Shown here: piece after piece, positions 15,403-23,150 of the stretch
How positions within the stretch are numbered: the stretch's first letter is position 1
How the letters are laid out: the number at the start of each line of letters is the position of its first letter
Assembly (NCBI GenBank): GCA_947628265.1
Contig: CANQZF010000002.1
Coordinates: 1 to 28,334, forward strand
DNA: 28,334 nucleotides
Reading direction: 5' to 3'
Source: an uncultured Oscillospiraceae bacterium
Lineage (GTDB): Bacteria > Bacillota > Clostridia > Oscillospirales > Oscillospiraceae
The notes under the pieces: generated by a model
Told to the model about the DNA's origin: nothing
Database searches by the model: none
Seen by the model: only the letters and a program-made list of their open reading frames with translations
Translations under genes and position numbers: made by a program

Positions 15403-16716
15403 ATGGAGCGGCTTAAACGTCTCAACGCCTCCCGCACGGCGCTCTATATCGTCCTCGGCGTTATCGCGGCCTTCATGCTCCTTTTGAATCTGCTGACGCC
15501 CTATTGCGCCGACGACTTCACCTACATGGTGAACTTCAAGACCCAGCAGTGGATAACGCGGGTCTGGGACGTGTTCCCCTCCATGGCCGCCCACGCTGAG
15601 GTCATGAACGGGCGGCTCATAAGCCACGGGCTGGGACAGCTCTTCATGATCTGGCCCAAGCCCGTCTTTGACGTGGTCAACGCCGCCGTCTTTACGGCGT
15701 TTATCTACCTTCTCTATAGGACGGCCCACCGGGGGACCGGGGAGAACGTTTTGCTGCTGGCGGCGGTTTTCTGCGCCGTGTGGTACTTCATGCCCGTGTT
15801 CGGGCAGGTGGCCCTCTGGCAGCTGGGGTCCGTCAACTACCTCTGGGCGCTGGCGGCCGGGCTTTTGTTCCTGCGGCCCTATATCTCCGACTACCTGGAC
15901 GGGCGAAAAAAGACGGCCCTCTGGCGGAAGATCCTCTTCTCCGTCCTGGCCCTGCCCTTCGGGATGTGGTCGGAGGTCACCTCCTTCATTGGAATTATCC
16001 TTGCCGCGCTTTTTCTTATTCTTGGGAAGATCCTCAAAAAGCGGAGCCTCCGGACGTGGCTCTTTATCCCCGTGGTTGCGGCCGCTGCGGGGTATCTCCT
16101 CATGATGCTGATGCCGGCGGAGCTGAACGCCAAGGGGTCCGATATGACCCTTGGGACGCTCCTCAGGAATTTCAATAACGCCACCGGGGTCCTGCGGGAA
16201 TTTGGCGGCGTGCTCCTGGGCGTCTGGGCGGCGGCCTTCGCCCTGGGCGTCTTTCTCAAGCTCGATAGGGACAGGCTCACCGTCTCCGCCGCGCTGGTCT
16301 TCGGGGCCGTGGCGGGGAACTACATGCTGACCGTGGCCAGCTACTACCCGGAGCGGTGCTTTTGCGCCACCGCCGCGCTGCTCATCCTCGCCATCGCCAT
16401 GCTGGTCCCGGCGTTTCTCCGGGCGGGCAGGGCGGAGCTGTGCGGGTGCCTGGGGGCGGCGCTCCTCGTGGTCACCGCCTTTTCACTGATCGTGGGGACC
16501 TACGACATCTGGAACACCCACGTGGCCTACGGCCTGCGGGAACAGCGCGTCGCCGAGGCCAAGGCGGAGGGGCTCAGCGAGGTCACGGTGGACATCATCC
16601 GCCCCGCCACAAAGTACAGCGCCTACTGGGGCCTTACGGAGCTTGTGGACGACCCCCGGGCGTGGCCCAACGACTTTGTCTCCACCTACTACGGCATCCA
16701 GATCAGCGGCAGATGA
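15403..16716 (+). CDS. Large polytopic membrane protein (DUF6056-like; candidate GT-C glycosyltransferase)
   Basis: The 437-residue protein has about ten hydrophobic segments. After the first (about 12-31) comes CADDFTYM (35-42), an acidic pair at the start of the first outer loop, then MNGRLISHGLGQLF (68-81), patterns I associate with the uncharacterised DUF6056 proteins. Acidic residues in the first outer loop next to a long set of helices are also the mark of GT-C enzymes, which use lipid-linked sugars on the outer face. A short soluble C-terminal tail (about 380-437) follows the last helix. GtrA- and GtrB-like genes stand directly upstream with a three-base gap, which makes a third-component role (sugar transfer to a surface polymer) the best inference. 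The family name is from memory and not verified. Confidence 0.65.
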   Translation: MERLKRLNASRTALYIVLGVIAAFMLLLNLLTPYCADDFTYMVNFKTQQWITRVWDVFPSMAAHAEVMNGRLISHGLGQLFMIWPKPVFDVVNAAVFTAFIYLLYRTAHRGTGENVLLLAAVFCAVWYFMPVFGQVALWQLGSVNYLWALAAGLLFLRPYISDYLDGRKKTALWRKILFSVLALPFGMWSEVTSFIGIILAALFLILGKILKKRSLRTWLFIPVVAAAAGYLLMMLMPAELNAKGSDMTLGTLLRNFNNATGVLREFGGVLLGVWAAAFALGVFLKLDRDRLTVSAALVFGAVAGNYMLTVASYYPERCFCATAALLILAIAMLVPAFLRAGRAELCGCLGAALLVVTAFSLIVGTYDIWNTHVAYGLREQRVAEAKAEGLSEVTVDIIRPATKYSAYWGLTELVDDPRAWPNDFVSTYYGIQISGR

Positions 16717-16743
16717 GGGGTTTTTGAAAAGGGGGCTTTCCGC

Positions 16744-18573
16744 GTGAAAAAAACCGTGAAAATACTGCTTCCGGCGGGGAAGACCCTGCTTATGTACCTG
16801 GCTTTTCGCGTCCTTACCGGAAATTTGCTCCTCTCCACCGGGGGCGGCGTGGGGATCGGGCAGCTCATCTCCATGCTCTTTCCCTACGGGCTTTTCACCC
16901 TTTTGGTGATTTTCGCCGCCGCTCTGGGGGTCCGGTACGCCCCGGAGCCGCCTGTCCGGGGGTGGGAGCGGGTCTTTACCGTCGCCGTGGCCCTCATGTG
17001 GCTTTTGGGCTGGTCCTTCAACGCCACGGACGGCTGGGGGGTCCTCTATGACGGCATTGTCAGCGCCGCCCTGACGGTCTTGACGTACCTCGGCCTTATG
17101 GCCCTCGTCTCCACGGCCCTTCGGTGGCTGAAGGCGCTGGCGAAAAAGCTCGCCGCCTGGGAGCCGAAGGTCCCCAAGGCCCTGGAGCGCCACCCGTTTC
17201 TCGCCTCCTGGGCGGCAATCTTCCTTTGCTGGCTGCCCTTCGCGGTGATCCGCTACCCCGTGGGCATCGAGTACGACGCCCACTTCCAGATCGAGCAGTT
17301 TCTCGGCCTCCAGCCCATGACGGCCCACTGGCCGCCCTTCTCCTCCATGCTCATGGGGAGCTTCGTGTGGCTGGGCGGCGCGCTCTTCGACTCCTATGAC
17401 GTGGGCATCTTCGTCTTCATCCTCTGCCAGAGCCTCGTCTGCTCCGCGATCCTGGCGTACACCGTCAAGACCATGGCGGACCTGGGCGTGGCCCGGCCCT
17501 GGAGGCTCGTGAGCGTGGCCGTTTACGCCCTCGCGGTGGTGTACCCCTCGTACCTCACCGCCGCCGTGAAGGACGCCCTCTTCTCCGCCGTCACGGTGCT
17601 CTTCGTGACGCTCCTCATCCGGTGCCTGTATCTGCCCCATAGGCGGGGGAGGCCAATTATCCTGGGCGTCACGGCGCTGCTTATGTGCCTTTTGCGGAAA
17701 AACGGCGTGTACGTGCTGATCCCCTGTCTTCTGGTGCTCCTCGTCTGGGCGCTTATCCGCAAGGACCGCGCCCGGCTCCTTGCGGCCGTGGCCCTGGCGG
17801 CGGCGTGCCTTTTGAACGCGGGATATGAAAAGATCCTCCTCCCGGCGCTGGACATCCCCGCCGGCTCCGTGGCGGAGGCGCTTTCCGTGCCCTTCCAGCA
17901 GACCGCCAGGTACGTCCGGGACCACCCGGAGGACGTGACAGCGGAGGAGCGGGAGATCATCGGGGCGGTGCTCGATTACGAGAGTCTTGAAAACGGCATC
18001 TACAACCCGGACCTCAGCGACCCGGTGAAGATCGCCTACCACGGCGACACCCGTGCCCTCATCCGTTATATGGGCGTGTGGGGGTCCCAGTTTTTCCGCC
18101 ACCCGGGGACGTATTTCCAGGCGACGCTGGCCAATTCCTGCGGCTTTTACTACCCAGACGCCCGGAATTTGATATTTTACGACAACCTGGAGGTCTACGA
18201 AAACTTCAATTTCAGCGACCCTCCGGCGCTGAGGCCGGCGAAAAATTTGCTTTACACCTATGTGGCGTCCATGGACACCCTGCCCGTGCTGATGCTCTTT
18301 GGAAGCGCCGGGTTTAACACGTGGCTGACGGCGTATTTTGTGACCCGCGCCCTGCGCCGGCGGGACAAAAAGCTCCTTCTGGCGCTGCTCCCGTCGGTGA
18401 TGGGCATTCTCATTTGCGTCGCCGGGCCCACCTATACCTGGAACGGCGTCCGCTACGCCCTGCCGTATATGTACGCCACGCCCCTGCTCATGGGGCTCAG
18501 CGTCTTTTTGAAAGGAAACAAAAAGGAGGGACACCATGAAAAGCCGGATAGCGGTACTGATCCCCTGCTATAA
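16744..18573 (+). CDS. Large polytopic membrane protein (DUF6020-like; candidate GT-C glycosyltransferase)
   Basis: The 609-residue protein has at least eleven hydrophobic segments. A first outer-loop motif IRYPVGIEYDAHFQIEQF (169-186) carries Glu176 and Asp178, followed by HWPPFSSMLMGSF (195-207), a layout like GT-C enzymes. A long soluble section lies at about 375-470 (KILLPALDI... to GDTRALIRYMG). I believe it belongs to the uncharacterised DUF6020 family, often placed beside glycosyltransferases, but this is from memory. Start is GTG at 16744 with AAGGGGG nine bases upstream; there is no better ATG nearby. The 3' end overlaps the next gene by 38 bases, so the two are probably coupled. It is the central gene of the cluster and may serve the second GtrB/GtrA pair. 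Confidence 0.65.
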   Translation: MKKTVKILLPAGKTLLMYLAFRVLTGNLLLSTGGGVGIGQLISMLFPYGLFTLLVIFAAALGVRYAPEPPVRGWERVFTVAVALMWLLGWSFNATDGWGVLYDGIVSAALTVLTYLGLMALVSTALRWLKALAKKLAAWEPKVPKALERHPFLASWAAIFLCWLPFAVIRYPVGIEYDAHFQIEQFLGLQPMTAHWPPFSSMLMGSFVWLGGALFDSYDVGIFVFILCQSLVCSAILAYTVKTMADLGVARPWRLVSVAVYALAVVYPSYLTAAVKDALFSAVTVLFVTLLIRCLYLPHRRGRPIILGVTALLMCLLRKNGVYVLIPCLLVLLVWALIRKDRARLLAAVALAAACLLNAGYEKILLPALDIPAGSVAEALSVPFQQTARYVRDHPEDVTAEEREIIGAVLDYESLENGIYNPDLSDPVKIAYHGDTRALIRYMGVWGSQFFRHPGTYFQATLANSCGFYYPDARNLIFYDNLEVYENFNFSDPPALRPAKNLLYTYVASMDTLPVLMLFGSAGFNTWLTAYFVTRALRRRDKKLLLALLPSVMGILICVAGPTYTWNGVRYALPYMYATPLLMGLSVFLKGNKKEGHHEKPDSGTDPLL

Positions 18574-19474
18574 CGAGGCCCAGACCGTGGCCAAGGTGGT
18601 TTCTGACTACAGGGCTGCCCTGCCGGAGGCCGACATCTACGTCTACGACAACAACTCCACCGACGGCACGGACGAGATCGCCCGGCGCGCCGGGGCCATC
18701 GTCCGCTACGAGCGCCGCCAGGGCAAGGGGAACGTCATCCGCGCCATGTTCCGCGAGATCGACGCCGACTGCTACGTGATGGCCGACGGCGACGACACCT
18801 ACCCCGCCGAGAACGCCCCGGAGATGGCGCGGCTCGTGCTGGAGGAGGGGGCCGACATGGTCATCGGGGACCGGCTTTCCGCCACGTATTTTACGGAGAA
18901 CAAGCGGCCCTTCCACAACATGGGCAACCGGGTGGTCCGGGGGCTCATCAACCTTTTGTTCCACAGCTCCGTCCGGGACATCATGACGGGCTACCGGGCC
19001 TTCAGCCCCCTGTTCGTCAAGACCTTCCCGGTGCTCTCCCACGGCTTTGAGATCGAGACGGAGATGACCATCCACGCCTTGGATAAGAATTTCTACCTCC
19101 GGGAGATCCCCGTCAGCTACCGCGATAGGCCCAAGGGGAGCGTATCGAAGCTCAACACCGTCCGGGACGGCCTGAAGGTCCTCCGGATGATCTTCCTCCT
19201 CTTCCGGGACTACCGGCCCATGGCCTTCTTTGGGCTTTTTGCCGCCCTCTTCGGCGCGGCGGGGCTGGGGGCGTTCATCCCGGTGCTGGCGGAATACTGG
19301 CGCAGCGGCCTTGTGCCCCGGTTCCCCACGCTCATCGCCTCCGTGGGGCTTCTGGTGGTGGCGGTGCTCTTCTGGATGGTGGGCCTTATCCTGACGGTCA
19401 TCAACAAAAAGCACCGGCAGCTCTATGAGCTCTTTTTGAACCTCCAGCCCCACTCCTGTACGGAGGACAAGTGA
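18536..19474 (+). CDS. GT2 glycosyltransferase, DPM1/GtrB-like, second copy
   Basis: A second membrane-linked GT2 enzyme, likely making a polyprenyl-phosphate sugar. The 312-residue protein shows VLIPCYNEAQTV (7-18), YDNNSTDGT (37-45), QGKGNVIRAMF, the metal site DGDDTYPAENA (84-94), the acceptor-side motif DIMTGYRAFS (148-157) and HGFEIETEMTIHAL (169-182), then two C-terminal membrane segments (about 229-250 and 265-289). It differs clearly from the first GT2 (14022-14939) in sequence, so it is not a recent duplicate and may use a different sugar. The ATG lies inside the 3' end of the upstream gene with AAAAAGGAGGG before it. A GtrA-type gene follows after four bases. Confidence 0.88.
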   Translation: MKSRIAVLIPCYNEAQTVAKVVSDYRAALPEADIYVYDNNSTDGTDEIARRAGAIVRYERRQGKGNVIRAMFREIDADCYVMADGDDTYPAENAPEMARLVLEEGADMVIGDRLSATYFTENKRPFHNMGNRVVRGLINLLFHSSVRDIMTGYRAFSPLFVKTFPVLSHGFEIETEMTIHALDKNFYLREIPVSYRDRPKGSVSKLNTVRDGLKVLRMIFLLFRDYRPMAFFGLFAALFGAAGLGAFIPVLAEYWRSGLVPRFPTLIASVGLLVVAVLFWMVGLILTVINKKHRQLYELFLNLQPHSCTEDK

Positions 19475-19478
19475 GACC

Positions 19479-19943
19479 ATGGAGCGGAAAAAATCGAAGT
19501 TTTACTCCTTCCTCGAGCCCGTGATCCCAAAATTTTTGCGGCCCACCGTGCTGAAATACCAGGAGATACTCAGTTACCTCGTCTTTGGCGTTCTCTCCAC
19601 CGTGGTGAATTTCGCCGTCTATTTCCCCATCAATCTGTTTGCCCCCGGGATCGTCGCCAATATCCCGGCCTGGGTGGCGGCGGTGGCTTTCTCTTTCGTC
19701 ACCAACAAGGCCTTTGTGTTTGAAAACGGCGGCTGGGACAAGGCCGCCCTCTGGCCGCAGCTCCGGGACTTCACCGCCGCCCGGATCTTCTCCCTCCTTT
19801 TAGAGGAGGCCGTCTTCCTCGTCTTCGCCACGCTCCTCCATTTTTCTGAGGCCTGGGTCAAGGTGGCCGGCCAGGTCATCGTCGTCATCGCCAACTACAT
19901 CACCGGCAAGCTCTTTGTCTTCAAAAATAAAAAAAGCTCCTGA
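19479..19943 (+). CDS. GtrA-family membrane protein, second copy
   Basis: The 154-residue product has four hydrophobic segments with typical GtrA marks: ILSYLVFGVLSTVVNFAVYF, AWVAAVAFSFVTNKAFVFEN and a last helix ending ANYITGKLFVFKNKKSS. It is likely to flip the sugar-lipid made by the preceding GT2 enzyme. An N-terminal extension of about 28 basic residues precedes the first helix. The stop codon lies inside the stem of the terminator, so it is the last gene of the cluster. GtrA membership is clear; transport direction and cargo are inference. Confidence 0.88.
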   Translation: MERKKSKFYSFLEPVIPKFLRPTVLKYQEILSYLVFGVLSTVVNFAVYFPINLFAPGIVANIPAWVAAVAFSFVTNKAFVFENGGWDKAALWPQLRDFTAARIFSLLLEEAVFLVFATLLHFSEAWVKVAGQVIVVIANYITGKLFVFKNKKSS

Positions 19944-19969
19944 ATTCCGGGGAATTCAGGAGCTTTTTT
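19930..19969. terminator. Bidirectional terminator between gtrA-like gene and rpmB
   Basis: A perfect 13-bp inverted repeat GCTCCTGAATTCC (19936-19948) and its complement (19951-19963), with A-run before and T-run after, so it works on both strands. It ends the glycosylation cluster on + and rpmB on minus. The stop codon of the + gene is within the stem. Confidence 0.93.
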
Positions 19970-19987
19970 GGACGATCTTATTGAAAA

Positions 19988-20176
19988 TTACACCGCGCGG
20001 GTGACCTTGCCGCTGCGGAGGCACCGTGTACAGACGTAAACGTGGCGGGGAGAGCCGTCGACCACGGCCTTGACACGTTTGACATTCGGTTTCCAGGTAC
20101 GGTTGGATCTTCTGTGGGAGTGGCTCACCTGAATACCAAATGAGACGCCCTTGCCGCAAAATTCACACTTTGCCAT
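19988..20176 (-). CDS. rpmB: 50S ribosomal protein L28
   Basis: Small protein of the large ribosomal subunit. The 62-residue product begins MAKCEFCGKGVSFGIQVSHS and carries zinc-ligand pairs CEFC (4-7) and CTRC (49-52), the zinc-containing form of L28. RTWKPNVKRVK (26-36) is a family signature. The ATG at 20176 is chosen over an ATG 15 codons upstream because GGAGGTG stands seven bases before it and the known N-terminus is MAxxC. Single gene with its own promoter, divergent from hprK. Confidence 0.97.
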   Translation of the reverse strand: MAKCEFCGKGVSFGIQVSHSHRRSNRTWKPNVKRVKAVVDGSPRHVYVCTRCLRSGKVTRAV

Positions 20177-20223
20177 CTGCTGCACCTCCTTGCAGTGAAA
20201 TACTAAAATTCGCAAGCTCATAT

Positions 20224-20252
20224 ATTGTAGCAGAACTTATCGGAAAATGCAA
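20224..20252 (-). promoter_or_regulatory. Promoter of rpmB
   Basis: On the minus strand, TTGCAT (20252-20247), 17-base spacer, TACAAT (20229-20224) with TGC before it, an extended -10. It diverges from the hprK promoter. Confidence 0.85.
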
Positions 20253-20297
20253 GAAAAATTTTTGCCTCATAAAAAATATTTTCTACGGCCCGGGGAC

Positions 20298-20326
20298 TTG
20301 CCAAATTCACAACTTTTGTATAAAAT
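20298..20326 (+). promoter_or_regulatory. Promoter of hprK-murB-rapZ-whiA-dnaE
   Basis: TTGCCA (20298-20303), 17-base spacer, TAAAAT (20321-20326). It leaves a leader of about 38 bases to the hprK start. Confidence 0.75.
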
Positions 20327-20369
20327 TATAGGCATACTATTTGTTACGAACGCCGAAGGAGGACGGACT

Positions 20370-21311
20370 ATGGATACTCTGCACGGGATGCCCTTAAAGC
20401 AGCTGGTGGAGCAGGTGGGCCTGGAGGTGCTGTGCGCCTCCAGCGATTACGACAAAAAGCTCATCACCACCGCCGTCATAAACCGGCCCGGGCTTCAGCT
20501 CACCGGCTTTTACACCAACTTCACCACCGAACGCATCCAGATCCTGGGCTGGAACGAGGACGCGTACCTCCAGCAGTTCTCCGAGGAGGAGCGCCGCCGG
20601 AAGCTGGACGTGCTCATGGAGAGCGGCGTCCCCGCCATCATCATCGCCCACGACGTGAACATCCCGGAGGGGACCCTGGACTCCGCCCGGGAGCACGACG
20701 TCACCATCCTCAAGTCCCACCGGGAGACCAGCGAGCTCATCATCGAGCTCACCACCAAGCTCAATAACGCCCTGGCCCCCCAGATCATGCGCCACGGCGT
20801 CTTCATGGAGGTCTACTCCGAGGGCGTGCTCATTTTGGGCGAGTCCGGCATGGGCAAATCCGAGACGGCCATCGAGCTTATAAAGCGCGGCCACCACCTT
20901 ATCTCCGACGACGCGGTAATTATCAAGAAAGTAAATTCCACCACCCTCACCGGCACGGCGCCGGAGCTCATCCGCAACTATATCGAGCTTCGCGGCATCG
21001 GCGTGGTGGACGTCCGGCGCATCTTCGGCAACGGCGCGGTGAAGTGGAGCGAGAAGGTGGACCTGGTCATTAAGCTGGAGAACTGGAACCAGGAGAACTC
21101 CTACGACCGTCTGGGCTCCGACACGGACACCATCGACATTCTGGGCGTGAAGGTCCCGTACATCGTGATGCCCATCCGCCCGGGCCGGAATTTGGCCGTG
21201 ATCATCGAGGTCGCCGCCATGAACAACCGCCAGAAGCGCATGGGCCTCAACTCCGGCAAGGACTTCACCGAGCAGTTGGACGACTATTTTGACAGCCTGG
21301 AGGGCAAATGA
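20370..21311 (+). CDS. hprK: HPr kinase/phosphorylase
   Basis: Phosphorylates HPr on its regulatory serine in carbon catabolite control of Gram-positive bacteria, and reverses it. The 313-residue protein has an N-terminal domain (about 1-130) and the kinase domain with HGVFME (142-147), P-loop GESGMGKS (157-164), HHLISDDAV (175-183), the HprK signature ELRGIGVVDVRRIFG (206-220) and a late part with RLGSDTDTIDILGVKVP. The ATG at 20370 is chosen because GAAGGAGG lies seven bases before it; the open frame upstream overlaps the promoter. It is followed by murB with an ATGA overlap, the first gene of a five-gene run. No HPr gene is present in this window. Confidence 0.96.
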   Translation: MDTLHGMPLKQLVEQVGLEVLCASSDYDKKLITTAVINRPGLQLTGFYTNFTTERIQILGWNEDAYLQQFSEEERRRKLDVLMESGVPAIIIAHDVNIPEGTLDSAREHDVTILKSHRETSELIIELTTKLNNALAPQIMRHGVFMEVYSEGVLILGESGMGKSETAIELIKRGHHLISDDAVIIKKVNSTTLTGTAPELIRNYIELRGIGVVDVRRIFGNGAVKWSEKVDLVIKLENWNQENSYDRLGSDTDTIDILGVKVPYIVMPIRPGRNLAVIIEVAAMNNRQKRMGLNSGKDFTEQLDDYFDSLEGK

Positions 21312-22216
21312 TCGAAAAAATTGACCGCCTTTTGGCGGATACGCGCCGGGAGTACCCGGAGACGGGCGTCACCCTGGGCGAGCCCATGAGCCGCCACACC
21401 ACCTTTAAGATCGGGGGGCCTGTGTCGGCGCTCGTCGAGCCCAAGAGCATCGGGGCCTTCGTCTGGCTCCTCCGGGAGCTGAACGCCCGGGAAATCCCCT
21501 ATTTCCTCCTGGGCAACGGCTCAAATTTGCTTGTCTCCGACGGGGGGCACGAGGCCGTGGCCCTCAGCACCGCGCGCCTCGATACCCTGCGGTTTTCCGG
21601 GGACAGCGTCATCTGCGGGGCGGGGGTGACCCTCTCCCGCGTGGCCGCCGGGGCCCGGGACCAGGGCCTCACGGGGATGGAGTTTGCCCACGGCATCCCC
21701 GGCTCCGTGGGCGGGGCCGTCTACATGAACGCCGGGGCCTACGGGGGAGAGATGCGGGACATCGTGGAGTCCGTGACCTTCGTGGACACCCGGGGACAGA
21801 TCCGGGTGCTCCCTGGGGAGGAGTGCGGCTTTGGCTACCGTACCTCCGTCTTCCAAAAGGGCGGGGCCATCCTCTCCGTCATCCTGCGGCTGCGCCCCGG
21901 GGACCCCAGAAAGATCCGGGAGACCATGGAGGACTTATCCGCCCGCCGCCGGGAGAAGCAGCCCCTCAATTACCCCTCCGCCGGCAGCACCTTCAAGCGC
22001 CCGGAGGGCGGCTACGCCTCCAAGCTCATCGACGAGGCCGGCCTCAAGGGCCTCCGGGTGGGGGATGCCCAGGTCTCCGAAAAGCACGCGGGGTTTATCG
22101 TAAATTTAGGGAACGCCACCTTTTCGGACGTCTATACCCTCATGTCCCAGGTGACGGAGCGGGTCTATGAGCGCTTTGGCGTGAGGCTTGAGCCGGAGGT
22201 AAAGATCGTCCTTTGA
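21308..22216 (+). CDS. murB: UDP-N-acetylenolpyruvoylglucosamine reductase MurB
   Basis: Flavoenzyme that reduces enolpyruvyl-UDP-GlcNAc to UDP-MurNAc, the step after MurA. The 302-residue product has the FAD-binding domain (HTTFKIGGPV 30-39, LLGNGSNLLVSD 67-78, GIPGSVGGAVYMNAGAYG 129-146) and catalytic residues Arg178 in YRTS, Ser227 in AGSTFKRP and Glu297 in EPEVKI. It is the short, type IIa form without the extra Tyr loop, usual for Gram-positives. It overlaps hprK by four bases (ATGA), so it is translationally coupled. murA, the enzyme for the preceding step, is at the other end of the window, not in this operon. Confidence 0.97.
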   Translation: MIEKIDRLLADTRREYPETGVTLGEPMSRHTTFKIGGPVSALVEPKSIGAFVWLLRELNAREIPYFLLGNGSNLLVSDGGHEAVALSTARLDTLRFSGDSVICGAGVTLSRVAAGARDQGLTGMEFAHGIPGSVGGAVYMNAGAYGGEMRDIVESVTFVDTRGQIRVLPGEECGFGYRTSVFQKGGAILSVILRLRPGDPRKIRETMEDLSARRREKQPLNYPSAGSTFKRPEGGYASKLIDEAGLKGLRVGDAQVSEKHAGFIVNLGNATFSDVYTLMSQVTERVYERFGVRLEPEVKIVL

Positions 22217-22262
22217 GCGGGCCCTGCGGGTACGCGGGAACTTACGAAAGCGGGGGAAACCT

Positions 22263-23141
22263 ATGGAGATGCTTATTATTTCCGGCCTCTCCGGCGCGGG
22301 AAAGAGCCGCGTGGCGGCGGCGCTGGAGGACCTGGACTTCTACTGCGTGGACAATATGCCGGCGGCGCTGATGCCGAAATTCGCGGAGCTGTGCGCCGCC
22401 ACCAGGGGCCGCTACGAGCGCGTGGCGCTGGTGTCGGACATCCGCTCCCGGGACGGCTTCGACCAGCTCTTCGCGGCCCTCGACGAGCTGCGGACCATGG
22501 GGTTTGACTACAAGATCCTCTACGTGGACGCCACGGTGGAGACCATCGTCAAGCGCTACAAGGAGACCCGCCGCCGCCACCCCCTGGACTCCGAGACCTC
22601 CGGCCTGGACTCCGAGACCTCCGGCCTTGAGAGCGCCGTCCGGCGGGAGATCAAGATGCTGGAGCGGGTCCGGGAGCGGGCGGATTACGTCATCGACACC
22701 ACGGGCCTGACCCTTGGGAAGCTCCAGCGCACGCTTTTCCGGATGTTCGGGGCGGGGGAGGAGGAGCGGCTTCGGGTCACCGTCATGTCCTTCGGCTTTA
22801 AGTACGGCATCCCCATCGAGGCGGATCTGGTGTTCGACGTGCGCTTTTTGCCCAACCCCTTCTACGTGCCGGAGCTCACGAACCGCACGGGGCTGGAGAG
22901 CGACGTCTATAACTACGTGATGGACTCCGAGCGGTCCAGGGAGTTTTTAAAAAAACTGGAAGATATGGTGGACTTCCTCCTGCCCAATTACGAGGAGGAG
23001 GGGAAGATGACCCTCACCGTCTGCGTGGGCTGTACCGGCGGGCGGCACCGCTCCGTGGCCGTCACGGAGGCCCTGGCAAGGCACCTCCGGGAGCAGGGCC
23101 GGGAGACGGAGTGCGTCCACCGGGATATTGCCAAGTCGTGA
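22263..23141 (+). CDS. rapZ: RapZ/YvcJ-family nucleotide-binding protein
   Basis: P-loop protein; in E. coli RapZ controls GlmS through small RNA decay, while in Bacillus YvcJ hydrolyses GTP and has a role in competence. The 292-residue protein shows Walker A GLSGAGKS (8-15), CVDNMP (28-33), FDQLFAALDELR, and the C-terminal domain with FKYGIP, DVRFLPNPFY and CVGCTGGRHRSV. Residues 108-121 are a perfect tandem repeat LDSETSG-LDSETSG, from a 21-bp DNA duplication, at a variable site after RRRHP. Start ATG is 46 bases after murB, with CGGGGGAAA before it. In most Clostridia yvcK (glmR) follows; here whiA does. Confidence 0.95.
   Translation: MEMLIISGLSGAGKSRVAAALEDLDFYCVDNMPAALMPKFAELCAATRGRYERVALVSDIRSRDGFDQLFAALDELRTMGFDYKILYVDATVETIVKRYKETRRRHPLDSETSGLDSETSGLESAVRREIKMLERVRERADYVIDTTGLTLGKLQRTLFRMFGAGEEERLRVTVMSFGFKYGIPIEADLVFDVRFLPNPFYVPELTNRTGLESDVYNYVMDSERSREFLKKLEDMVDFLLPNYEEEGKMTLTVCVGCTGGRHRSVAVTEALARHLREQGRETECVHRDIAKS
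22584..22625 (+). repeat. Perfect 21-bp tandem duplication inside rapZ
   Basis: Bases 22584-22604 and 22605-22625 are identical (unit begins CTGGACTCCGAGACCTCC), in frame, adding seven residues. A third unit has drifted (CTTGAGAGC). Likely made by replication slippage. Confidence 0.95.
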
Positions 23142-23150
23142 GGCGGGGAG

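Noticed and set aside
16483..18537. A very long (684-codon) minus-strand open frame opposite the two large membrane proteins.
   Set aside because: Composition (many His, Arg, Gly, Pro) is that of a shadow of GC-rich coding DNA; no ribosome binding site and no family motif.
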